From Syntrophaceae bacterium UBA6078 (GTDB lineage Bacteria > Desulfobacterota > Syntrophia > Syntrophales > UBA2210): a stretch of DNA of 64,000 nucleotides. Where the stretch lies: contig DIXO01000009.1 of the NCBI GenBank assembly GCA_002428735.1, positions 9,322 through 73,321 on the forward strand, given 5' to 3'. The position numbers were made by a program, and so were the translations under genes. Shown here piece after piece: positions 44,463 to 53,766 of the stretch. The notes beneath the pieces were generated by a model that saw only the letters and a program-made list of their open reading frames with translations, was not told the origin of the DNA and searched no databases. Positions within the stretch are counted from its first letter, which is position 1. The number at the start of each line of letters is the position of its first letter.

Positions 44463-45689
44463 ATGGCTAAGAGAGATAACATCGTCGTAGGTCTGGACGT
44501 GGGGACGACGAAAACATGTGTCATCGTTGGGGAGGTTACGAATGCCGGGATCGATATCATCGGAATCGGCACGCACCCTTCAAGCGGTCTGCAGAAGGGG
44601 GTCGTGGTCAATATCGACAGCACAATGGATTCGATCAAGAAAGCGGTGGAAGAAGCGGAACTGATGTCGGAATGCGAGATACGGTCCGTCTTCACCGGTA
44701 TAGCGGGAAGTCACATCAAGGGTATGAACAGCCACGGCATCGTGGCCGTCAAAGGCGGGGAAGTCGGCGAATATGACGTCAAGAAGGCGCTGGAGGCGGC
44801 CCAGGCGATCGCCATCCCCCTGGACAGAAAAGTGATTCACATCCTGCCCCAGTATTACATCGTCGATGACCAGGACGGAGTGAAGAATCCCATCGGGATG
44901 TCGGGGGTCCGGCTTGAAGCGAAGGTGCATGTTATTACCGGGTCCGTCACATCCGTGCAGAATATCATCAAGTCCGTCAACCGCGTGGGGCTGGACGTGA
45001 ATGACATTATTCTGGAGCCGCTGGCGTCCAGCGAGGCGATTCTCAGCCAGGACGAAAAGGATCTGGGGGTTGCCCTGATCGATATCGGCGGGGGGACCAC
45101 CGACATCGCTGTCTTTGCCGAGGGGAGCATCCAGCATACCGCCGTTCTCCCTCTGGGAGGGAATTATGTGACCAACGATATATCCGTTGGGCTGCGTACG
45201 CCCCTGCTGGAGGCTGAAAAGATAAAGATCAAATACGGCTGCGCCTATACCCCCTTGATCCCTCAGAATGAAATCATCGAGGTGTCCAGCGTGGGGGGGA
45301 GGAAGCCGCGCAATGTTTCGCGGCAGGTGCTGGGTGAGATCATCGCACCGCGCATAGAGGAGATACTCGGTCTCGCCCACCGGGAGATCGTCAGATCCGG
45401 GTATGATGACCTTCTTGCTGCGGGGGTTGTCCTGACCGGGGGGACGGCGATGCTCCAAGGGATAACGGAACTGGCCGAGCAGGTGTTCAACGTCCCCGTC
45501 AGGAAGGGCTCTCCGGTGGGTGTCGGGGGTATTACGGATATCATCAACACCCCCATGTATACGACGGGGGTGGGGCTGGTGATATACGGCAGCAGGGATC
45601 GGGCTGATTACGCGATGAAGAGGGGTGAGAAGGGGGTTGTGAGGAAACTCACGAAAACCTTTGAAAGATGGTTTAACGATTTTTTCTGA
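44463..45689 (+). CDS. ftsA: Cell division protein FtsA
   Basis: A 408-residue actin-like ATPase that tethers FtsZ to the membrane. Phosphate 1 loop VGLDVGTTKTCVIVGE, phosphate 2 LIDIGGGTTDIAVF, adenosine region VLTGGTAMLQGITELAE. The last residues (VRKLTKTFERWFNDFF) form the amphipathic membrane-targeting helix. Nineteen bases separate it from ftsZ. Confidence 0.96.
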   Translation: MAKRDNIVVGLDVGTTKTCVIVGEVTNAGIDIIGIGTHPSSGLQKGVVVNIDSTMDSIKKAVEEAELMSECEIRSVFTGIAGSHIKGMNSHGIVAVKGGEVGEYDVKKALEAAQAIAIPLDRKVIHILPQYYIVDDQDGVKNPIGMSGVRLEAKVHVITGSVTSVQNIIKSVNRVGLDVNDIILEPLASSEAILSQDEKDLGVALIDIGGGTTDIAVFAEGSIQHTAVLPLGGNYVTNDISVGLRTPLLEAEKIKIKYGCAYTPLIPQNEIIEVSSVGGRKPRNVSRQVLGEIIAPRIEEILGLAHREIVRSGYDDLLAAGVVLTGGTAMLQGITELAEQVFNVPVRKGSPVGVGGITDIINTPMYTTGVGLVIYGSRDRADYAMKRGEKGVVRKLTKTFERWFNDFF

Positions 45690-45707
45690 GAAGAGGAGGA
45701 CCTGGAT

Positions 45708-46874
45708 ATGTTTGAACTGGTACAGGGCGGCGCTAAAACGAATGCCGCCAAGATCAAAGTGATCGGCGTTGGAGGCGGCGGAGGAAACGCCGTCAACATG
45801 ATGATAACCTACAACCTCACCGGCGTGGATTTTATCGTGGCCAACACTGATTCCCAGGCCATGGTGGCGTCAAAGGCCCCTATCAAGGTGCAACTGGGGG
45901 CCGACATCACCAAGGGTCTCGGCGCCGGATCGGATCCCGAGGTGGGAAGGAGGGCTGCAATTGAATCCCGGGACCGGCTGCGGGATGTCCTCGACGGAGC
46001 GGATATGGTATTTGTGACAGCCGGTCTGGGGGGGGGAACCGGGACGGGGGGCGCGCCGATTGTGGCCGAGATCGCGCGGGATCTGGGGGCTCTCACCGTC
46101 GCCGTCGTTACGAAACCGTTCCAGTTCGAAGGGAAGAAACGATGGCGGCAGGCGGAGGAAGGTTTGGCGGAATTGAAAGAGGTGGTCGATACCCTCATTG
46201 TGGTCCCGAATCAGAGACTTCTGAGCATCAGCGGCAGGAATATGTCTCTTCCCGATGCCTTCAAGAAGGCCGACGATATTCTTTACAACGGGGTGAAGGG
46301 GATCTCCGATCTGATCATGGTTCCCGGCCTGATTAATCTCGATTTTGCCGATGTGCGGAAGGTCATGTCCGAGATGGGGCTGGCACTCATGGGGACCGGT
46401 GTGGCCGGCGGCGATAACCGGGCGATTGAGGCAGCGCAGAAGGCGATCTCTTCGCCGCTCCTGGAAGACAACTCCATCCAGGGGGCGCGCGGTGTCCTCC
46501 TCAACATAACGGGTGGACCGGAGATGACCCTTTTCGAGGTCAACGAGGCGTCCTCTCTTGTCCAGGCTGAGGCCCATGAGGACGCGAATATCATATTCGG
46601 GACGGTTCTCGATGAGACGATGGGAGAGGAGATACGCATTACCGTCATCGCCACGGGATTTGATCCGCAGGTGAGAGGATATGAGAAGGCTCCCGAGTAT
46701 GCCGGTGTCCCCAATGCAGCGCGGAAAAGAGAAAATCTGGAAAAGCCGACGTTTATCAGAAACAGGAACGAGAGGACCGGAGAAAAACCGGTCGTGATCA
46801 GGATGGGGATGATCAGTGACGATGAAGATCTTGATTATGAGACGCCCGCATTCCTGAGAAAACAGGCCGATTAA
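45708..46874 (+). CDS. ftsZ: Cell division protein FtsZ
   Basis: A 388-residue tubulin-like GTPase that forms the Z ring. [16 protein letters not shown] at the N-terminus, the tubulin signature [18 protein letters not shown], and the T7 loop [11 protein letters not shown] with the catalytic Asp. The C-terminal linker is short and basic ([11 protein letters not shown]), ending with the tail [12 protein letters not shown] that binds FtsA. Last gene of the cluster. Confidence 0.97.
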   Translation: MFELVQGGAKTNAAKIKVIGVGGGGGNAVNMMITYNLTGVDFIVANTDSQAMVASKAPIKVQLGADITKGLGAGSDPEVGRRAAIESRDRLRDVLDGADMVFVTAGLGGGTGTGGAPIVAEIARDLGALTVAVVTKPFQFEGKKRWRQAEEGLAELKEVVDTLIVVPNQRLLSISGRNMSLPDAFKKADDILYNGVKGISDLIMVPGLINLDFADVRKVMSEMGLALMGTGVAGGDNRAIEAAQKAISSPLLEDNSIQGARGVLLNITGGPEMTLFEVNEASSLVQAEAHEDANIIFGTVLDETMGEEIRITVIATGFDPQVRGYEKAPEYAGVPNAARKRENLEKPTFIRNRNERTGEKPVVIRMGMISDDEDLDYETPAFLRKQAD

Positions 46875-46882
46875 CCGGGAAC

Positions 46883-46909
46883 GGGGTATTGGCACCGGCG
46901 CGATACCCC
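46883..46909 (+). terminator. Hairpin after ftsZ, possible terminator
   Basis: GGGGTAT (46883-46889) pairs with ATACCCC (46903-46909) across a 13-base loop, nine bases after the ftsZ stop. There is no U-tract, so it may be a processing or stabilising hairpin. The rest of 46910-47128 holds no gene I can support. Confidence 0.45.
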
Positions 46910-47128
46910 CCCGCTGATTTCTTCACAAAACGGATCTGACCGGTCCGTGATGTGCGCTGGCATGGTGTGCCGGGTCAGGGCAATGAAAGGGGAGCCCTCG
47001 AGAACGGTTGACGCTGAAATACCCCGGCAGTCAGCGCAGTCAAGAAGCTTTTTTCCTCCCCGTGGAGCAACACGTGCCGGCCTTTTTGCAATCTTGCAAA
47101 GAAATTCACCGAAAATTTCGGCACCCTG

Positions 47129-47428
47129 TCATGTGTTTTTCTTGAAAAAACGGAGACACCAGTGCCACGCCCGTGCCAGCAGGAGACGGGAATAACAAAG
47201 CCCCTGTGGTCCCGCCAGCACAAACCCCAGCCCCATCATGACCCAGGTCAGGGCGTAAAGGACAAAGCTGAGGCAGGTGAAGAACAAGCTTTCCTTCGCC
47301 AGGGCAACGGCATTGCATATCAGCAGAGCCGCCCAGCCCAGGGGCTGATTGACTGTCAGGAGCACTATGCCTATGTAAAATCTGAGGCTGAGCTTGCTGG
47401 TTTTCGTCTCGCTTGTCGTATCCGGCAC
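47129..47428 (-). CDS. Small integral membrane protein
   Basis: A 99-residue protein from GTG 47428, 10 bases after the stop of the receiver/metallo-hydrolase gene, whose last codons supply the AGGAG ribosome-binding site. Two long hydrophobic stretches (FYIGIVLLTVNQPLGWAALL and SFVLYALTWVMMGLGFVLAG) span the membrane, and the C-terminus is basic and aromatic. Length and context suggest a real gene co-transcribed with its upstream neighbour. I do not recognise a family. Confidence 0.65.
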   Translation of the reverse strand: MPDTTSETKTSKLSLRFYIGIVLLTVNQPLGWAALLICNAVALAKESLFFTCLSFVLYALTWVMMGLGFVLAGPQGLCYSRLLLARAWHWCLRFFKKNT

Positions 47429-47438
47429 GGATGTGTGG

Positions 47439-48689
47439 CTACTCCTGAGAGTTTTTTCTCTGAACGGTGAAGGTTTCTCCCTCTTTCGGGGCGATACAGA
47501 CGGTGGAGGATCCCCGTTCCTCCAGCACGGCACGCGCGATTTCAAGTTTAGCGTCAATGTCGTCGTCCGTCTGGTCGAGGTCGTGGTGGAAGAGAAACAG
47601 CTTTTTGACGCCGGCCCGGTCGGCCAACTCCGTCGCCCGGCTTACCGATGAATGTCCCCATCCCATTTTCCCCTCGTATTCCTCGTCCAGATAGGCGGCG
47701 TCGGTTATCAGAACATCCGCGTCGGCGATAAAGGCTTCCAGTTTTCTGACGTAGTCCTCGTCGTACAGGCTGTTGGACGGGGGGTACAGCTCATGATCGG
47801 TCATATAACAGAACGAAGTCTCTCCCCAGTCCAGACGGTACCCCAGACACCGGCCGGGGTGGTTCAGGAAGATGGACTGCACCGCCGCCCCGTTGAGATC
47901 AAACTGTTCTTCCCCCAGGTCGAGAAAAGACACCTTCGCGTTGAACTCCTTAATGTTGATGGGGAAATATACTCCGTTCATCTGCCCGGCGATCAGTTCG
48001 CGCAGGGACATGCTCCCATTCGGCGGACCGAAGATATCGAGCGAATTTCCCCTGGTATAGAGAGGCCCGAAAAAGGGGAGGCCGTGTATGTGATCCCAGT
48101 GAGGGTGGGAAATGAGTATGGCGGCGTGTGTGACCGGGCGGTTTTCAGACGCGAGAAAATTGGAAAGCTCCTTTATCCCGGTCCCGGCGTCAAAGACAAA
48201 GAGGCTATCCCCCGGAAGACGGAGGCTGACGCAGGGGGTGTTTCCCCCGTACCGCGCCGTCTTTCGCCCCGGCACCGGCAGAGTCCCGTGTACTCCCCAG
48301 AAGGTAAATCTGATCAGTCCCTCTATGATTTCGGTGAGATACCGGATCAGCGTGTCACCCTGTACGGATCTGGCTATCGATCCGTCGGCCCCTGCCGCGC
48401 GGGCCTTCTGAAGAGTCTGATCGGAAGGGTGGGCGAAGACGGTGACTATCTTCGTGCCGTTCAACTCACTGACGTTCCGCAGGCGCCTGAGGAATTCGAG
48501 CCCCTTCGCGTCGGAGTCCGTCACGCCCAGGATGATGCAATCGGGTCTTCGTTCCACGATTTCGTGGAGGGCCTCAGCCCGTGCAGCGCCGGAACAGATC
48601 GCCTGCCCGTGCCCTGTCAGGATACGGGTAAGCGTTTGGATAAAGAGGGGGTCGTCGTCAACAATAAAAAATGTGTATTTCTTATTCAT
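47439..48689 (-). CDS. Degenerate receiver domain fused to a metallo-beta-lactamase-fold hydrolase
   Basis: The protein has 416 residues. Residues 1-120 fold like a response-regulator receiver (FFIVDDDPLFIQTLTRIL keeps the acidic pair), but the phosphoacceptor position reads IILGVTDSD with Gly55 instead of Asp, and the conserved Lys is Arg107. Residues 128-410 are an MBL domain with ISHPHWDHIHGLPFFG (HxHxDH at 195-200), a metal-ligand Asp region MTDHELYPP, and LFLFHHDLDQTDDDID. It resembles RNase Z/cyclic-nucleotide phosphodiesterase-type hydrolases. The receiver probably acts as a phosphorylation-independent protein interaction module. Substrate unknown. Confidence 0.85.
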   Translation of the reverse strand: MNKKYTFFIVDDDPLFIQTLTRILTGHGQAICSGAARAEALHEIVERRPDCIILGVTDSDAKGLEFLRRLRNVSELNGTKIVTVFAHPSDQTLQKARAAGADGSIARSVQGDTLIRYLTEIIEGLIRFTFWGVHGTLPVPGRKTARYGGNTPCVSLRLPGDSLFVFDAGTGIKELSNFLASENRPVTHAAILISHPHWDHIHGLPFFGPLYTRGNSLDIFGPPNGSMSLRELIAGQMNGVYFPINIKEFNAKVSFLDLGEEQFDLNGAAVQSIFLNHPGRCLGYRLDWGETSFCYMTDHELYPPSNSLYDEDYVRKLEAFIADADVLITDAAYLDEEYEGKMGWGHSSVSRATELADRAGVKKLFLFHHDLDQTDDDIDAKLEIARAVLEERGSSTVCIAPKEGETFTVQRKNSQE

Positions 48690-48819
48690 GGCGCGTTTTA
48701 AGAGGCAGCCTGTACGGGTGTATTATCGATTTATGAATCAAGTCCCTGTCTTTCTCTCATGATTTCCGGCCGTTGTCAAAACGTTTCCACAGAATTCGAA
48801 AAAAATAATGCATCTGATT

Positions 48820-49602
48820 CTATTCTGACTGCCCCGTATAACGGAATGACCGGAGGTTCGATCCCAGTTCCAGGGTATCGTTCAGACGGACCAGGGCTTG
48901 CGAGAGGCGCGCCTGGTCGGCATGCCGGTAGAGCATCTCTCCCGGTTTCCCTTTGATGGTATGAGCGACGGCCAGTATCGTATCCAGTGTTTCCAGTTCG
49001 CCCAGCAGACTGGCTGCCGTTTTTATCCCCACATGGGGAACGCCGGGGATGTTGTTCGTCGGGTATCCAGCCAGGGCGAACAGATCCGCCACCTGATCGG
49101 GTCGAACGCCCAGCTTTTCGCGGATATATACCCGATCCAGATTCAACCTCTGATAGTGATCGCGCACCACGATCAGATCGGAAACAAGCTGCAGGAGCAG
49201 CCTGTCGGTAGAGAGGATCACGGCCGAACCGCCGCGCTGTGCCACCTTTCGTGCCAGCGTGGCGATGATATCGTCAGCCTCCAGCGCGGGGAGATGGATG
49301 GAAGAAACACCAATCCGGGAAAAGGCCTCCTTGAATCGGTCCATCCCGGCATGCAGGGCCTCAGGCATGGGCGAGCGGCCCTCCTTGTACGCCGGGTATC
49401 GATCGTGGCGCCAGCTCCGTTCGTGCCCGTCGAAAACGCAGACCGCGTGGGTGGGCACGCACTCGCGCAGGGCGCGCCGAAGGGAATCCGTACTCGTTTT
49501 CAGGGAGTCGTCAACGCGGGCCGTTCCGTCGTCTCCCGGCTGGGCGGCGTATACCCGGCGGATGAGGTTGAGGGCATCTATGAGCAGGAACCGTATATTC
49601 AT
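48820..49602 (-). CDS. xni: Xni/ExoIX-type flap endonuclease-family protein
   Basis: A 260-residue protein of the 5'-3' exonuclease domain family. Metal-binding acidic residues are in FLLIDALNLI, CVFDGHE and ALEADDIIATLA; the STDRLLLQL motif lacks the second Asp of PolI-type nucleases, as in E. coli ExoIX. A helix-hairpin-helix region follows (LFALAGYPTNNIPGVPHVGI). ExoIX relatives bind flaps and may have weak nuclease activity. It is the last gene of the manC-led minus-strand run. Confidence 0.82.
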   Translation of the reverse strand: MNIRFLLIDALNLIRRVYAAQPGDDGTARVDDSLKTSTDSLRRALRECVPTHAVCVFDGHERSWRHDRYPAYKEGRSPMPEALHAGMDRFKEAFSRIGVSSIHLPALEADDIIATLARKVAQRGGSAVILSTDRLLLQLVSDLIVVRDHYQRLNLDRVYIREKLGVRPDQVADLFALAGYPTNNIPGVPHVGIKTAASLLGELETLDTILAVAHTIKGKPGEMLYRHADQARLSQALVRLNDTLELGSNLRSFRYTGQSE

Positions 49603-49619
49603 CTTCCCCAGTCAAGCCG

Positions 49620-50846
49620 TCAATCGGCGTTCACGCTCTCGGCAAAGTGCCGGTAACGCAGCGCTTCCCGGTCGTTCCCCTCGGCGGCGTAGATCTGTTC
49701 CACCATTCTGAAGTGGTGTTTCCGCTCCGCCGGATCTTCCTCGATGAGCGAGAGGTACATCTCCAGTATCTGAGTCGAACGATCCCCCCGTTCCAGGGAG
49801 ATGTCCGCGTATTTTCGTTTCACGAAAGGGTTGATCCGCGCGTTGCAGGCGCGGCACTGCCGCATGATCTCGCCGTACAGATCGAGGGCTTCTTCTGTTT
49901 TGCCGAGCGCTTCGCACGTCAATGCCAGGGAAACGACCGTCTGCTCATCTCGGCCGTGGATGTGGAGCATCTCCCGGTAGAGAGAGTCCGCCTCTTCATG
50001 TCTGCCCGATCGGTTCAGGGCTTCTCCTTTGAGACGCAGAATGGGAAGGCTGTGCGCTATCGTATCCGGGCACGAAAGGAGCCGCTCCCACGCTTTGTCG
50101 AACCGCTCTTCCGCCCACAGGACCTCGCACAGGGTATAATACCCGTGGACGGAGTCGGGATGATCCCGGATGAAATCTTCCGCCAGTGTGATGGCTTCTT
50201 CGTACCGTTCAAGGTTCAGGTACGCCGTGGCCAATTCGAGGGGAATCATGGTGTCCGCGGGATTTTCCTCCAGTGCCTGCTCCAGCAGTCCCGCCGCGCG
50301 GCCGTAATCTCCCCGGTTCAGAGCTACATACCCTTCCATGAAAGCTTCTCCGTAGCCGTGATACGCCTCCTGCCTCTCATCATCCAGGGCGCCGCAGAGG
50401 GCGGTGAAGTGTTCGGTATGGTCTATCTGCCATTCCTCGTTTCCTCTGTCATCATCTTCGGGAAAGGGGAGTGAAGAGGGCGTTTCCTCGCCGGGAGGGG
50501 CGCTCTGTGCTTTCTCCAGCACCTGTCGTATGCCGCTCGCGAGTTCTGCGTCCTGCGTCAGCTCCAGCGCCAGGCGCAGCAGATCCGACGCGCCTTCGGA
50601 ATCTCCCGATTCGGTGAGGCGCTCCGCGTTCTCCCGGTGCTGACGGGCCAGGGCTTCCCGGCTTTTTCCCATCTTTTCCCGAAGCCGCTCTTCGAGCACT
50701 GCATTTCCCGGCCCCTTCCGTGTCTTGTCCAGGGCGGTTTCATACTCCAGCTTGGCCGCTCCGTATTCCCCGAGTTCGAAAAAACGGTCTCCTTTGCGTT
50801 CGTATTCTTCGGGACCTTTTCCCGAAAACAGCTTCAAAAATCCCAT
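49620..50846 (-). CDS. TPR-repeat protein
   Basis: A 408-residue helical protein. It starts MGFLKLFSGKGPEEYERKGD and carries tetratricopeptide-like repeats, clearest at EAFMEGYVALNRGDYGRAAG, ALEENPADTMIPLELATAYL and YYTLCEVLWAEERFDKAW. No signal peptide or enzyme motif is visible, so a cytoplasmic scaffold role is likely. It lies between xni and the metallo-hydrolase gene. Confidence 0.8.
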   Translation of the reverse strand: MGFLKLFSGKGPEEYERKGDRFFELGEYGAAKLEYETALDKTRKGPGNAVLEERLREKMGKSREALARQHRENAERLTESGDSEGASDLLRLALELTQDAELASGIRQVLEKAQSAPPGEETPSSLPFPEDDDRGNEEWQIDHTEHFTALCGALDDERQEAYHGYGEAFMEGYVALNRGDYGRAAGLLEQALEENPADTMIPLELATAYLNLERYEEAITLAEDFIRDHPDSVHGYYTLCEVLWAEERFDKAWERLLSCPDTIAHSLPILRLKGEALNRSGRHEEADSLYREMLHIHGRDEQTVVSLALTCEALGKTEEALDLYGEIMRQCRACNARINPFVKRKYADISLERGDRSTQILEMYLSLIEEDPAERKHHFRMVEQIYAAEGNDREALRYRHFAESVNAD

Positions 50847-50881
50847 CCGATCTTTCCCTTCTATGCTCTCTCTGGTCTGCT

Positions 50882-51523
50882 CTACAGGTTGATCACCGCG
50901 CCCACGCCCCCTTCTGTCCAGGTTTCAGGACAGTGCGATGCGATTTCTCCTTTGAATTCGGTGCAGTGGGTGGCGCAGATAACGCCCAGCTGCTCCATCA
51001 ACGCGAATTCGGTGGAGCCGTGCAGTCCTCCGATAAGGGCGTACACCGTTCCATGAGCGGAGGCGGCCGTGAGAATCGCTCCGATCCCCGGGTGGGAACA
51101 CCCCGCGATAACGGCAGGCCCTCGCTCCGTGGCCACCACAAGGGCCTGTTCAACCCCCCGGAGTTCTCCCGTGGAGAAGATTCCCTCGGTGATTTTCAGA
51201 GGCCCTTGCACCACGATCACCTCCCGGGCCACGTCGGAAGGGATGTTGCACGACGACGGGATGTACAGCGTGACATTCTTGTTTTCCTTGAGAAACACCG
51301 CCAGCCCGCCCGTATGATCCCAGTGGGCGTGGGATATGACGACCCTGTCGATGGAGTGCGGATCGATTCCGAGGGCTTTCATGTTTTCCAGGAGAATGTC
51401 GCCGTTCGCCCCGGTATCGAAGAGAATCCGCTCTCCGTGCGCCTCCACGAGACTGGCAAATCCCCAGTCGGCGATCAGGTCGTCACGGGTTGACTCATTA
51501 TCGTAAATAATCGTAATCTTCAT
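50882..51523 (-). CDS. Metallo-beta-lactamase-fold hydrolase (COG1237-like)
   Basis: A 213-residue protein: DWGFASLVEAHGERILFDTG at the N-terminus, the metal motif VISHAHWDHTGGLAVFL, then AGCSHPGIGAILTAA and a C-terminal GVICATHCTEFK. The pattern matches archaeal and bacterial relatives of the methanopterin-pathway ribofuranosylaminobenzene phosphate synthase-like MBL group. The reaction is not known. Confidence 0.85.
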   Translation of the reverse strand: MKITIIYDNESTRDDLIADWGFASLVEAHGERILFDTGANGDILLENMKALGIDPHSIDRVVISHAHWDHTGGLAVFLKENKNVTLYIPSSCNIPSDVAREVIVVQGPLKITEGIFSTGELRGVEQALVVATERGPAVIAGCSHPGIGAILTAASAHGTVYALIGGLHGSTEFALMEQLGVICATHCTEFKGEIASHCPETWTEGGVGAVINL

Positions 51524-51571
51524 TTCTGTTCTCCATGCGTGGGTTTCCGGGTCCGGTCGTTCGGAGAAAGG

Positions 51572-52303
51572 CTACAGGTTGAGAAATTTCCCCGCCGTGA
51601 TGCACCGGTCCCAGAATTCGTTCGACCCTTTGAGGAAGGCCTCTTTGGGGAGATAATCCCGCGCCACATCATCGAGGACGTGCGGCGACAGGGTTCCCTT
51701 TTCCACCAGTTCCCGCCCGGCCCGGCGGATCGCTTCTTTGATCTCTCTGACCGGTTCGGGGAGGAGTCCCTCCAGGGTGAAGATATAACTCGACGGACGC
51801 ACCACCGCCCCGACGAACCGGGACTGCATGTTGCGGCACATGCGCTCCACATGGTCGATCAGCCCGTCGAAGTTTTCGCGCTCGTAGAAGCCGCAGACGC
51901 TGAGCAGGACGACGTCGGGGGGCTTCTCACCGTACCGTCGCGGATGGCGGTAGTGTCCGTCCACCAGCTCGAAATGGGGATCGGCGAGGGGGATCATGCG
52001 GTCCACGAAGGTCTTCATCTGGGCCGTCATGCCGTCCACGTACAGGGGGGTTCCGATCATCAGGCAGTCCGCCTGGCGGATCTTCTCCAGAAGTCCCGCC
52101 ATGTCGTCCCTGTGGACGCACACCCCGGGGGTTGTCACCCAGCACCTGTAGCAGCCGATACAGTAGTTAATCTTTTTTTTCTGCAGGAAGACCGTTTCCG
52201 CCTCGGCCCCCGCCTCACGCGCCCCGTCAAGAAAGGTCTCCATAAGGATATGGGTCATCCCTTTCTGTGTGTTAGGGCTCCCGTTCACCGCGAATATCTT
52301 CAT
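51572..52303 (-). CDS. NAD(P)H-dependent FMN reductase / flavodoxin-fold protein with cysteine cluster
   Basis: A 243-residue protein. KIFAVNGSPNTQKGMTHILM forms the FMN phosphate loop; INYCIGCYRCWVTTPGVC gives a C-x2-C-x2-C-x6-C-like cluster as in iron-sulfur flavoproteins; GTPLYVDGMTAQMKTFVDRM is the second FMN loop. It likely carries out electron transfer to small redox partners. ATG 52303 has GGAGAGG five bases upstream; the longer in-frame start lacks a site. Confidence 0.88.
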   Translation of the reverse strand: MKIFAVNGSPNTQKGMTHILMETFLDGAREAGAEAETVFLQKKKINYCIGCYRCWVTTPGVCVHRDDMAGLLEKIRQADCLMIGTPLYVDGMTAQMKTFVDRMIPLADPHFELVDGHYRHPRRYGEKPPDVVLLSVCGFYERENFDGLIDHVERMCRNMQSRFVGAVVRPSSYIFTLEGLLPEPVREIKEAIRRAGRELVEKGTLSPHVLDDVARDYLPKEAFLKGSNEFWDRCITAGKFLNL

Positions 52304-52325
52304 CGGTCCTCTCCTTTCTGGCGTT

Positions 52326-52580
52326 CTACCCATGCATGATCTTCATGACAATGATGTACAGGGTAAGGCTGAACCCGACGGCATTCCCCAGCATGACAGG
52401 GGCGGAGTGTATCAGCAGGCCGTAAACGAGCCAGAGGAGGAGGCCGGTTCCCAGAACCGCGAAGGCGCCCAGCGACAGATCATGGGTCTGCTTTGTCCGG
52501 TATATCTTGATAACCTGGGGAGACATGGCGAGCGAAGAGATGACCGCCGCCGTGAAACCGATAATATCAGCCATACTCAC
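52326..52580 (-). CDS. SemiSWEET-type sugar transporter (PQ-loop family)
   Basis: An 84-residue protein with three membrane helices, the size of one SemiSWEET triple-helix bundle that dimerises to form a transporter. The MSPQVIKIYRTKQTHDLS stretch carries the PQ motif, and GNAVGFSLTLYIIVMKI forms the third helix. The GTG start (52580) overlaps the manC stop; ATG 52574 is an alternative. Coupling to a mannose-1-phosphate enzyme hints at hexose handling, but the substrate is not shown. Confidence 0.85.
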   Translation of the reverse strand: MSMADIIGFTAAVISSLAMSPQVIKIYRTKQTHDLSLGAFAVLGTGLLLWLVYGLLIHSAPVMLGNAVGFSLTLYIIVMKIMHG

Positions 52581-53647
52581 AGGTATTCCTTCATCCCTTT
52601 TTTTTCGAGGTGCTCCACCACCTTCCTGACGTCTTGCGATGCTCCTCTCCGGCAGACGAGAAGGGCGTCATCCGTTTCCACGACGAGCAGGTCTTCCACC
52701 CCCACCAGCGCCACCATCTTGTCGGGGCTGTGCACCAGGCAGTTCGAAGTCCCGGAACGCAGGACGCGGCCCCGCGCCACGTTCCCCTTCGCGTCCTTTC
52801 CGAGCACATCCCACAGGGCGTCCCAACTCCCGATGTCATTCCACCCGAAATCCCCTTCCAGCATGACCACATCAGAGGCCTTCTCCATGACGCCGTAATC
52901 GATGGAAACCGGTTCGATTCTGCGATAGACTTCGGAAAGGGCCCGCATTTCGCGGTCCGTCCTGATGGATTCTCCTATTGCACAAAGTCCCTCGTGCAGA
53001 TCGGGGAGGAGATTCTCAATCGTGTCCAGCAGGGTGGAAACCTTCCAGACGAAGATCCCGCTGTTCCAGAAGAATTTTCCGCTTTTGAGAAACGACTCCG
53101 CGGTTGCCCGGTCCGGCTTCTCGCGGAATGATTTGACCTGGTAGATCTTCGTGTCCCCTATAGTGTCCGCTGTCTGCCCCCGTTCCATATAGCCGTACCC
53201 GGTCTCGGCCCACCGGGGGCGCACGCCGATCGTGACGAGGCAGGCCCTTTTCTCCGCCATGTCGCGCGCCGCTATGAGCGAGGCGAGGAAGGGTTCCGTG
53301 TCCTGGATCAGGTGATCGGCGGGGAGGACGCACATAACGGCGTCGGGTTCCTTCTTTCGTATGTGCATCGCGGCGAGACCGATGCAGGGGGCGGTATTTC
53401 TTCCCACCGGTTCGACCAGGATATTTTCAGAGGGGATCTGGGGAAGTTGTTCCCTGATCTGGTCCGCGTGGCTGGCGCCGGTGACGATCAGGATGCGGTC
53501 CTGAGCCACGAGGGGTGAAATCCGGTCCACCGTGTACTGGATGATGCTTTTCTCTCCTGTCATGTTGAGCAGATGCTTCGGCCGTTTCTCCCGGCTCAAA
53601 GGCCAGAACCGCGTCCCCTTTCCTCCCGCCATGATGACCGCGTACAT
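52577..53647 (-). CDS. manC: Mannose-1-phosphate guanylyltransferase
   Basis: A 356-residue nucleotidyltransferase that makes GDP-mannose from mannose-1-phosphate and GTP. N-terminal YAVIMAGGKGTRFWPLSREK, then PADHLI, ETGYGYMERG, FREKPDRATAESFL, FFWNSGIFVWK and the GDFGWNDIGSWDAL motif. It lacks the C-terminal isomerase half of type II PMI enzymes. ATG 53647 has GAGGAG eight bases upstream. GDP-mannose feeds polysaccharide and glycolipid synthesis. Confidence 0.93.
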   Translation of the reverse strand: MYAVIMAGGKGTRFWPLSREKRPKHLLNMTGEKSIIQYTVDRISPLVAQDRILIVTGASHADQIREQLPQIPSENILVEPVGRNTAPCIGLAAMHIRKKEPDAVMCVLPADHLIQDTEPFLASLIAARDMAEKRACLVTIGVRPRWAETGYGYMERGQTADTIGDTKIYQVKSFREKPDRATAESFLKSGKFFWNSGIFVWKVSTLLDTIENLLPDLHEGLCAIGESIRTDREMRALSEVYRRIEPVSIDYGVMEKASDVVMLEGDFGWNDIGSWDALWDVLGKDAKGNVARGRVLRSGTSNCLVHSPDKMVALVGVEDLLVVETDDALLVCRRGASQDVRKVVEHLEKKGMKEYL

Positions 53648-53738
53648 AGGAATCTCCTCAGGCGCCATCCGGCCCTCGGGCCGGCGGGGTCTGGTTTCGG
53701 TGATATGCCTCGGCTTTTCCTTTGGATTTGACGTGAAT

Positions 53739-53766
53739 ATACTATCGTGATCGCCGTCAGAGTCAA
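53739..53766 (-). promoter_or_regulatory. Sigma-70-type promoter for manC
   Basis: On the minus strand: -35 TTGACT (53761-53766), 16-nt spacer, -10 TAGTAT (53739-53744), about 90 bases upstream of ATG 53647. Two tandem 14-bp repeats abut the -35 box. Confidence 0.55.

Noticed and set aside
47652..48701. 349-codon plus-strand frame opposite the receiver-MBL gene
   Set aside because: Shadow of the minus-strand fusion protein, which has a metal site and a receiver-like domain.
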